Shown: positions 58,767-64,000 of the stretch, one piece after another
How positions within the stretch are numbered: position 1 is the stretch's first letter
How the letters are laid out: each line of letters starts with the position of its first letter
Source: Agromyces ramosus
GTDB taxonomy: Bacteria > Actinomycetota > Actinomycetes > Actinomycetales > Microbacteriaceae
Assembly: GCF_030817175.1 (NCBI RefSeq)
Contig: NZ_JAUSYY010000001.1
Location: forward strand, 2,790,001 to 2,854,000
Length of the DNA stretch: 64,000 nt
Reading direction: 5' to 3'
Translations under genes and position numbers: made by a program
Notes under the pieces: generated by a model
The model's database searches: none
The model's input: the letters and a program-made list of their open reading frames with translations, nothing else
Told to the model about the DNA's origin: nothing

Positions 58767-59405
58767 ATGTCACGCATCGTAGTCATCGGCGGTCACGGCC
58801 GGGTCGCCCTCAGGCTCGAACGCCTGCTCGTCGATCGCGGCGACGAGGTCGACGCGATCATCCGCAACCCGGCGCACACGCCCGACATCGAGGCCACGGG
58901 TGCGCACGCGGTCGTCGCCGACATCGAACAGCTCGACGTCGACGAGCTCAGCGAGCTCCTCCGCGGTCATGACGCGATCGTCTGGTCGGCGGGTGCCGGC
59001 GGTGGCGACCCGCAGCGCACCATGTCCGTCGATCGCGACGCCGCGATCCGTTCGATGGAAGCCGCCGACCTCGTCGGGGTGCGCCGTTACGTGATGGTGT
59101 CGTACTTCGAGTCGCCCGATCACGTGGTGCCCGAATCCAACCCGTTCCACGCCGACGCGGAGGCGAAGGCCGCCGCCGACGAGCATCTCGCCGCCACCGG
59201 CCTCGACTGGACGATCCTCGGCCCCAGCCACCTCACCGACGGCGATGGAACGGGACGCATCGACGTCGAGGCATCCACGAGCAGCTCGGTCGATCGGGCG
59301 GATGTCGCGGCCGTCGTCGCGGCCGCGCTCGAGAGCCCCGGCACGATCGGTCGCACGATCCGCTTCAACGCGGGCGAGACCCCGATCGCCGACGCCCTGG
59401 GCTGA
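58767..59405 (+). CDS. NAD(P)H-binding atypical SDR family protein
   Basis: A 212-aa Rossmann protein of the NAD(P)-binding_10 type. It starts SRIVVIGGHGRVALRLERLL, has the acidic strand HAVVADIEQLD, DAIVWSAGAGGGDP and RYVMVSYFESPD, with LDWTILGPSHLTDG near the end. Related to bacterial YwnB/HSCARG-like sugar-epimerase homologues, many of which bind NADPH without known catalysis. GAAGGAG precedes the ATG. Confidence 0.85.
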   Translation: MSRIVVIGGHGRVALRLERLLVDRGDEVDAIIRNPAHTPDIEATGAHAVVADIEQLDVDELSELLRGHDAIVWSAGAGGGDPQRTMSVDRDAAIRSMEAADLVGVRRYVMVSYFESPDHVVPESNPFHADAEAKAAADEHLAATGLDWTILGPSHLTDGDGTGRIDVEASTSSSVDRADVAAVVAAALESPGTIGRTIRFNAGETPIADALG

Positions 59406-59423
59406 CCCCGCCCGTCACCGCCG

Positions 59424-59534
59424 TCAGTACCGACGTGGACTCCGCACGAGCGACCACAGCGCGGCCAGCAGCAGGATGCCGCCCACCACGCCGAACGCCC
59501 CCAGAAGTGACCACAGCACGAACTCCGTCGTCAT
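59424..59534 (-). CDS. Very small membrane protein (36 aa)
   Basis: MTTEFVLWSLLGAFGVVGGI continues LLLAALWSLVRSPRRY: one transmembrane helix with a basic tail, starting at an ATG with GGGGGT upstream. No family is known to me. Codon third positions are G/C-rich, as in real genes here. It could be a regulator of a neighbouring membrane protein. Confidence 0.5.
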   Translation of the reverse strand: MTTEFVLWSLLGAFGVVGGILLLAALWSLVRSPRRY

Positions 59535-59602
59535 CGCGTACCCCCATCGTCTGTGCGTTCATTCTGCCCGCCCGAGGCCGCGAGCGACAGCCTCATCGCA
59601 GA

Positions 59603-59652
59603 CGGATGCCGCGACAGCGAGGGCGTTCGTCAAGCGGTTGACGGGGCATCCG
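59603..59652. repeat. Nested inverted repeat with GGATGCC arms
   Basis: CGGATGCC (59603-59610) and GGCATCCG (59645-59652) enclose a tighter hairpin CGTCAA-GCGG-TTGACG (59628-59643). It lies upstream of both the 36-aa gene and the acidic protein gene, so termination is not its obvious role. Confidence 0.45.
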
Positions 59653-59693
59653 CTCGCCCTGCACGCTGGGAGCATCCGAGCACGGAGGCGATC

Positions 59694-59924
59694 ATGACCG
59701 ACCCACGCGAACCGATGGAACGACGCGACCCGCGAGCGGGCACGCCCGACGTCGGCGGACCCGACGCGGAGCAGCACAATGCGGCCGACGACGTGGAGAC
59801 CGCCGAGAAGGATGCCGCGCAGGGCGACGACCAGGTGGGTGACGACGCGAACGACCTCGAGGCCGACAACCCGGTCGAGGAGGACACGCTCGAGACCGTC
59901 GACCCCGACAACGCTCCCGCATAG
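59694..59924 (+). CDS. Small acidic disordered protein (76 aa)
   Basis: Almost entirely Asp, Glu, Asn and Pro (DDVETAEKDAAQGDDQVGDD, EADNPVEEDTLETVDPDN), with no hydrophobic core, so intrinsically disordered. GGAGGCGATC before the ATG supports translation. Similar acidic proteins are common hypotheticals in Microbacteriaceae. It converges on the NhaA gene nine bases away. Confidence 0.6.
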   Translation: MTDPREPMERRDPRAGTPDVGGPDAEQHNAADDVETAEKDAAQGDDQVGDDANDLEADNPVEEDTLETVDPDNAPA

Positions 59925-59933
59925 CAGGCCGGG

Positions 59934-61772
59934 TCAGCCGAGGTCGCGCTCCCGAGACGCCTCGAGGGCGCGGATGAGCGTCGCCGAGTCGTATGGTCCG
60001 ACGTGCCGCTTCTCGCCGACGAAGAACGTCGGCGTGGAGTGCAGGTCCATGAGCTCGGTGTCGAGCACGTCGTCTTCGACTCGACGTGCAACCGCCGGCG
60101 AGCGGAGGTCTTCGGCGAAGCGGTCGACGTCGAGCCCGATGTCGCGGGCATAGCCGACCAGATCGTCGGTCTCGAGATGGTCCTGGTTCGCGAACAGCGT
60201 TCGCGCCATCTCCAGGAAGCGGCCCTGCAGTGCCGCGGCCTCGTAGGCCTGCGCCGCCTCCCTCGCGTGCGGGTGCACCTGCTCGAGCGGCAGGTGCCGC
60301 CACACCCACCGCACATCGTCGCCGAAATGCGCGATCACGGCGTCGATCGAGCCGGTGGCGCGACTGCAGAACGGGCACTCGAAGTCGCCGTACTCGACGA
60401 TCGTGTACGGGGCATCCGGCCGCCCCCGAAAGTGGTCGCGATCGACGTCGACCGGTCGCAGGAGCTTCACGCCGATGGCCTGCGGCGGCTGCAGGCGATC
60501 GGCGACGGCGAAGATGCCCCAACCCAGCAGGAACGCGATGACGGATGCCGCGAGCACGCCCACACGCGCGAGATCCTGCAGCTCGGGGTCGTCGATCGCA
60601 AGGCCGACGATGAAGAGCGAGATCGTGAAGCCGATGCCGGAGAGACCCGCGCCGCCGGCGATGCGCGGCATCGCGAGCCCCGGCGCGAGGCGGCCGACGC
60701 GGAGCCTCTGCACGAGCGCGGTCGCGCCGGTGATCCCGACGAACTTGCCGACGACGAGGCCCGCGACGATGCCCCACACCAGGGGTGAGGTCACCGCGGC
60801 GCCGAGGATCGCCGGGTCGAAGCGCACCCCGGCGTTCGCGAGCGCGAACACGGGCAGCACGAAGAACGCGATATAGGGCCCCCACGCATCCTGCAGGCGG
60901 TCGTTGATCGAGAGCGAGTCCCGCAGGCTGCGGGTCGCGGCGCGCGCGGCCCCCACGTCGGGCGACTCGCGGAACGCCCGGGTGAGCGCGGCCGCACGCT
61001 CGACCTCCATGCGCCGCGGCGGGAACACCGGAATCATCAATGCCACCGCGACGCCGGCGAGCGTCGGATGCACCCCGGCGGCGCCGACCCCCAGCCAGAG
61101 GGCGAAGCCCAGCACGGCGTAGGCGACGCCGCGTCCGGCGCGGAGGAACCGCACGAGCGCGAGGAGCACGAGCAGCACGGCGACGATCGCGAGCGGGAGC
61201 ACCTCGAAGCCCGAGTTGTAGAACAGGGCGATCACGATGAGCGCGCCGATGTCGTCGACGACCGCGAGGGTCAGGAGGAAGGTGCGCAGCCGTGCCGGGT
61301 ACTTCGGCCCGATGATGGCGAGCGCCCCGAGGAGGAACGCCGTGTCGGTCGAGATGACGACGCCCCACGCGTGCGCCTCGGCGGTGCCCGCGTTCAGTGC
61401 GAGGAAGATGACCGCGGGCAGCACGAGCCCGGCGACCGCCGCGACGACCGGCACCACTGCCCGGGCGCGATCGGTCAGCTCGCCGATCGTGAACTCCCGC
61501 TTGACCTCGAGCCCGACCGTGAAGAAGAAGAACGCCATGAGGCCGTCGTTGACGAACTCGTGCAGGGTGAAGACGGCGTCGAATCCTCCCACCGAGAGGT
61601 CGACCTCGGTGTCCCAGAACTCGTCGTAGCTCGCACCCCAGGGCGAGTTCGCCCAGACGACGGCGATGACGGTGAAGAGCAGGAGGAGCATGGCTGCCTT
61701 GCGGTCGGCGGTGCCGCCTCGCAGGTGCACGCGCCGAGCGACGGCAGTGGAGGTGGCCGGGATGCTGCTCAT
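59934..61772 (-). CDS. nhaA: NhaA Na+/H+ antiporter fused to a DsbA-like thioredoxin domain
   Basis: A ~612-aa fusion. Residues ~20-410 are NhaA with eleven to twelve helices: FFFTVGLEVKREFTIGEL, and the essential Asp pair in AVVDDIGALIVIALF that binds Na+/H+. A C-terminal DsbA/thioredoxin-like domain follows from ~430, with YTIVEYGDFECPFCSRATGS (active-site CPFC) and LHSTPTFFVGEKRHVG (cis-Pro loop). The antiporter sets sodium and pH balance; the role of the thioredoxin domain is unknown. ATG at 61772 is used; ATG at 61805 and 61859 are in frame, but upstream residues are not conserved-looking. Confidence 0.88.
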   Translation of the reverse strand: MSSIPATSTAVARRVHLRGGTADRKAAMLLLLFTVIAVVWANSPWGASYDEFWDTEVDLSVGGFDAVFTLHEFVNDGLMAFFFFTVGLEVKREFTIGELTDRARAVVPVVAAVAGLVLPAVIFLALNAGTAEAHAWGVVISTDTAFLLGALAIIGPKYPARLRTFLLTLAVVDDIGALIVIALFYNSGFEVLPLAIVAVLLVLLALVRFLRAGRGVAYAVLGFALWLGVGAAGVHPTLAGVAVALMIPVFPPRRMEVERAAALTRAFRESPDVGAARAATRSLRDSLSINDRLQDAWGPYIAFFVLPVFALANAGVRFDPAILGAAVTSPLVWGIVAGLVVGKFVGITGATALVQRLRVGRLAPGLAMPRIAGGAGLSGIGFTISLFIVGLAIDDPELQDLARVGVLAASVIAFLLGWGIFAVADRLQPPQAIGVKLLRPVDVDRDHFRGRPDAPYTIVEYGDFECPFCSRATGSIDAVIAHFGDDVRWVWRHLPLEQVHPHAREAAQAYEAAALQGRFLEMARTLFANQDHLETDDLVGYARDIGLDVDRFAEDLRSPAVARRVEDDVLDTELMDLHSTPTFFVGEKRHVGPYDSATLIRALEASRERDLG

Positions 61773-61976
61773 GACCTCGCCGCTCCTCCCCGTTCGTGGG
61801 TTCATTCTGCATGCCGACGGCTTCCGACTTCCAGCCTTCGGCGAAGCAAGGTAAGGCAAACCTCAGAAGAAAAGCACGCCTGATCGGGGGAAAACGCCTC
61901 GCCAGCCCTGTCGGCCGGGGCGCCGCGGGACTACCATTCCCGTAACGTACGGTCGCAATCGCATCAGGAGGTCGCC

Positions 61977-62279
61977 ATGAGCATGACGCTCGATGAACTG
62001 CCCGCCGTCTCCGAGTGTTCGGTCACCGGATGCTCCTACAACGACCATTCGCACTGCCACGCCGCCGCCGTGACGATCGGCGGCTCGATCGGCGATGCCG
62101 AGTGCGCGACGTTCATCCCACTCGGCATCAAGGGCGGGCTCGACAAGGTGATCTCGCACGTCGGCGCGTGCCAGCGGTCGGAGTGCATCCACAACTCCTC
62201 GCTCGAGTGCACCGCGCCATCCGTGCGCGTCGGGCCGGGCGCCGTCGACGCCGACTGCCTCACGTACGAGCCGGCCTGA
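61977..62279 (+). CDS. DUF1540 protein with two cysteine modules
   Basis: A 100-aa protein with two copies of a ~35-residue cysteine module: VSECSVTGCSYNDHSHCHAA with a later Cys, and VGACQRSECIHNSSLECTAP with a later Cys. The spacing C-x4-C-x6/7-C and final Cys suggests a small metal site, probably zinc, in each module. The family occurs in actinobacteria and Firmicutes with unknown role. GGAGGTCGCC precedes the ATG. Confidence 0.85.
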   Translation: MSMTLDELPAVSECSVTGCSYNDHSHCHAAAVTIGGSIGDAECATFIPLGIKGGLDKVISHVGACQRSECIHNSSLECTAPSVRVGPGAVDADCLTYEPA

Positions 62280-62291
62280 GCCCCGAACTCG

Positions 62292-62328
62292 ACGCCCCGG
62301 TCCTGCGCGATGCGCAGCACCGGGGCGT
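62292..62328. terminator. Bidirectional terminator after DUF1540
   Basis: ACGCCCCGGT (62292-62301) with ACCGGGGCGT (62319-62328), and CTGCGC (62303-62308) with GCGCAG (62312-62317), form a 16-bp stem with one C-C mismatch and a 3-nt loop between convergent genes. Confidence 0.8.
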
Positions 62329-62341
62329 TCGTGCACCCCGG

Positions 62342-62926
62342 CTACGCCGCCTTCGCGACGGTCAGGTCGCGCACCTGCGCGAGCGCGCCCGCCCACGGGA
62401 TGAGCTGGTCGAGCTGCGTGGCCAGCATGCCGGCGTGGTACTCGGCCGGCGTGAAGACGGAGTAGTTCTCGAAGTCGGTCATGAGTGAGAACGAGACCTG
62501 CTGACGCACGTCGGCGACCTGGAGCTCGCCGAGGATGAGGCGCAGGTGCTCGGCCGCGCGGGTGCCGCCGGCGCTGCCGTAGCTCACGAGCCCGGCGGCC
62601 TTGTTGTTCCACTCGCCGTAGACGAAGTCGATCGCGTTCTTCAGGGCACCCGAGGTGGAGTGGTTGTACTCGGGTGTCACGAAGATGTAGCCGTCGAACG
62701 AGTCGACCTTCCGTGCCCACGCCTTGGTGTGCGCGTTGGCGTACTGGCCCATGCTCGCCGGCACCGCCTCGTCGAGGTGGGGCAGCGCGAAGTCGTTGAG
62801 GTCGACGAGCTCGAACTCGGCGTCGGTTCGCGTCGACGCCTGATCGAGCACCCACTTCGCCACCTGGTCGCCGACGCGACCGGGTCGTGTGCTGCCGATG
62901 ATGATGCCGATCCTGATTTCGGACAT
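62342..62926 (-). CDS. NADPH-dependent FMN reductase
   Basis: A 194-aa flavodoxin-fold protein. It has the FMN phosphate loop IGIIIGSTRPGRVGDQVAKW, FVTPEYNHSTSGALKNAIDF (P-E-Y-N motif) and GLVSYGSAGGTRAAEHLRLI. Family members reduce FMN, quinones, azo dyes or chromate with NAD(P)H and usually act in oxidative or xenobiotic stress. It diverges from a MarR regulator, with twin MarR boxes between them. Confidence 0.88.
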   Translation of the reverse strand: MSEIRIGIIIGSTRPGRVGDQVAKWVLDQASTRTDAEFELVDLNDFALPHLDEAVPASMGQYANAHTKAWARKVDSFDGYIFVTPEYNHSTSGALKNAIDFVYGEWNNKAAGLVSYGSAGGTRAAEHLRLILGELQVADVRQQVSFSLMTDFENYSVFTPAEYHAGMLATQLDQLIPWAGALAQVRDLTVAKAA

Positions 62927-62950
62927 GTGAGTCCCTTCCCGAACGAAGTA

Positions 62951-62990
62951 GTTGACGCGTCATCATAACTCAGGAAGATGACATGTCAAC
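62951..62990. promoter_or_regulatory. Twin MarR boxes in the FMN reductase/MarR divergent promoter
   Basis: GTTGACGCGTCATC (62951-62964) and GATGACATGTCAAC (62977-62990) are inverted copies differing only at the central two bases. Each has a perfect 10-bp palindrome core (TGACGCGTCA, TGACATGTCA), centred 26 bp apart. Both promoters would be covered by two MarR dimers. Confidence 0.75.
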
Positions 62991-63012
62991 TAAATGCCGG
63001 TATGCTGGAGGC

Positions 63013-63489
63013 ATGTCAGAAGTGTCCGAAGTCGACGAGTCCGAGTGGGAGCTGTTCTCGGCGTTCGCGACGATGTACACCGAGCTCATGCGCGAGTTCG
63101 ATCGCCGCCTCCAGCGCGATGCCGGCATCTCGCAGGGCGACTACGGCGTCATGCTCACGCTGTTCCGTGCCCCCGACCGCCGCCTCCGCCCGGGGGCGCT
63201 CGGCGAGGCCCTCGGCTGGGAGAAGAGCCGCCTGTCGCATCAGCTCACGCGCATGGCCGCGCGCGGACTCGTCGAGCGCGTCGAATGTGACACCGATGGG
63301 CGGGGCACTTGGGTGCTGCTCACCCGCGACGGCCGGCGCGCGCTGCTCGGCTCGATGCGAGACCACGCCGCGGCCATCCGCACGCTCTTCCTCGACGTGC
63401 TCGAACCGCACGAGAAGCGGGCGATCGCAGATGCCTCGGCACGCGTGCTCGAGCGGCTGAACGAGCCGGCGGCGCTCCGGGCCGGCTGA
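63013..63489 (+). CDS. MarR-family transcriptional regulator
   Basis: A 158-aa MarR protein. The winged helix-turn-helix holds RRLRPGALGEALGWEKSRLS, HQLTRMAARGLVERVECDTD and GTWVLLTRDGRRALL, flanked by dimerisation helices. ATG at 63013 is chosen, because TATGCT ends six bases upstream and GGAGGC fills the gap (leaderless or SD-led). An ATG at 62983 lies inside the operator. It should repress itself and the divergent FMN reductase, with release by a phenolic or oxidised ligand. Confidence 0.87.
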   Translation: MSEVSEVDESEWELFSAFATMYTELMREFDRRLQRDAGISQGDYGVMLTLFRAPDRRLRPGALGEALGWEKSRLSHQLTRMAARGLVERVECDTDGRGTWVLLTRDGRRALLGSMRDHAAAIRTLFLDVLEPHEKRAIADASARVLERLNEPAALRAG

Positions 63490-63564
63490 GCGCGTGCGCC
63501 CGCCGGTTCTGCTCTGAGCGGATCGACCTGTCGCCGACCGCACGTCGCGGGCTACCCTCGGGGC

Positions 63565-64000
63565 ATGGGCAAGGTCGTCGAATTCCCGCCGCAACCGGGC
63601 TCGCCTGAGCCGAAGCCGCTCGCGAAACCGCTCTGGCGACATGTCGCCGGCGGGGTGCTGCGCACCGAGCGGCTCGAGCAGGGGCGCATCCTCACCGAGG
63701 TCGCCGCGACCGCCGGCGTCTCGCCGCAGTACCTCTCCGAGGTCGAGCGCGGCCGCAAGGAGCCATCGTCGGAAGTACTCGGCTCGGTCGCCCAGGCACT
63801 CGGACTCGACCTCGTCGACGTCGTCGCCCGCGTCGCCGGGCGACTCGGCGCGGCTCGCGACGACGAACGCCGCTCCGAGCGCGAACGTGAGCTGGTGCGG
63901 CGTCGCCCGACCGCGCCGTTCGGCGCAGCGGCACCGGCTCCGGGGCATCCGCTCGATCTCACCGCACCCGCCGACGCGCACTCCCTGTCGGTGATCACCG
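63565..64000 (+). CDS. XRE-family regulator (3' end outside window)
   Basis: The first 145 residues of a regulator. A basic/Pro-rich start (MGKVVEFPPQPGSPEPKPLA) precedes a XRE helix-turn-helix at ~29-85: VLRTERLEQGRILTEVAATA and VSPQYLSEVERGRKEPSSEV. The PQYLSEVERGRKEPSSE stretch resembles ClgR-type regulators of protease genes. After it comes a charged, then Pro/Ala-rich section cut by the window edge. TACCCT ends six bases before the ATG, so it is probably leaderless. Confidence 0.78.
   Translation, partial: MGKVVEFPPQPGSPEPKPLAKPLWRHVAGGVLRTERLEQGRILTEVAATAGVSPQYLSEVERGRKEPSSEVLGSVAQALGLDLVDVVARVAGRLGAARDDERRSERERELVRRRPTAPFGAAAPAPGHPLDLTAPADAHSLSVIT

Noticed and set aside
1..64000. Scattered GGATGCC copies as a CRISPR or dispersed mobile repeat
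   Set aside because: Spacing is irregular, units are only 7-8 bp and mostly inside codons; no array, cas gene or transposase is present.

Overview
The window is about 70% GC and is packed with genes. Codon usage, the frequent GGATGCC/GGCATCC heptamers (Asp-Ala written GAT GCC, Ala-Ser written GCA TCC), MsiK-type sugar ABC systems without their own ATPase, and many leaderless-looking genes all point to a high-GC actinobacterium. The best guess is a soil or plant-associated member of the Microbacteriaceae such as Agromyces. That placement is inference from sequence style. There is no rRNA, tRNA, CRISPR array, insertion sequence or prophage gene that I can support.

Layout. 1-4.1 kb: housekeeping and defence modules, namely an HxlR regulator/MFS pair, a TetR regulator/MDR oxidoreductase pair with a perfect operator, and a RibD-C/DHFR-like protein. 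4.3-36.1 kb: a large plant-glycan region in several blocks. Block 1 (4.3-12.4 kb) has a GH127 beta-L-arabinofuranosidase, a LacI regulator, a sugar ABC importer and a 582-aa (alpha/alpha)6-barrel glycosidase, tied together by three copies of a TCGAACCGGTTCGA-type operator. Block 2 (12.9-24.6 kb) has a seven-module secreted GH30, a second LacI regulator, a second sugar ABC importer and a GH35 beta-galactosidase, tied together by TGTTGACGTCAACA-type operators. Block 3 (24.7-26.9 kb) is a secreted CE15-type glucuronoyl esterase behind a third operator type (CAGAAAGCGCTTTCTG). Block 4 (32.9-36.1 kb) is a GH95 alpha-L-fucosidase-type enzyme carrying two inserted discoidin domains. Together these activities match the side chains of plant type II arabinogalactan: beta-1,6-galactan, arabinose, fucose and esterified glucuronate.

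26.9-32.8 kb holds unrelated genes between blocks 3 and 4: an FAD oxidoreductase/XRE-cupin pair, a large ATPase regulator with an N-terminal LuxR helix-turn-helix, a methyltransferase and a histidine phosphatase. 36.3-39.5 kb holds a secreted EEP-family protein and two poorly known proteins, one membrane-anchored with an HEVGH motif.

39.5-48.0 kb is a second catabolic locus: a ROK repressor and Gfo/Idh/MocA oxidoreductase diverge from a tightly overlapping run of an amino-acid-type ABC transporter, a type II L-asparaginase, CutC and a ROK sugar kinase. The mix of amino-acid uptake, asparaginase and sugar kinase suggests use of a sugar-amino-acid conjugate. 48-64 kb holds regulators (WYL, IclR, MarR, XRE), an epoxide hydrolase, a PLP trans-sulfuration enzyme diverging from an unusual S-adenosylhomocysteine-hydrolase-like protein, a Nudix hydrolase, an NhaA-DsbA fusion antiporter, an FMN reductase and several small proteins. 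A 44-bp perfect palindrome lies near 52.44 kb.

Convergent gene pairs are mostly separated by strong GC-rich hairpins, several built from inverted GGATGCC/GGCATCC heptamers.
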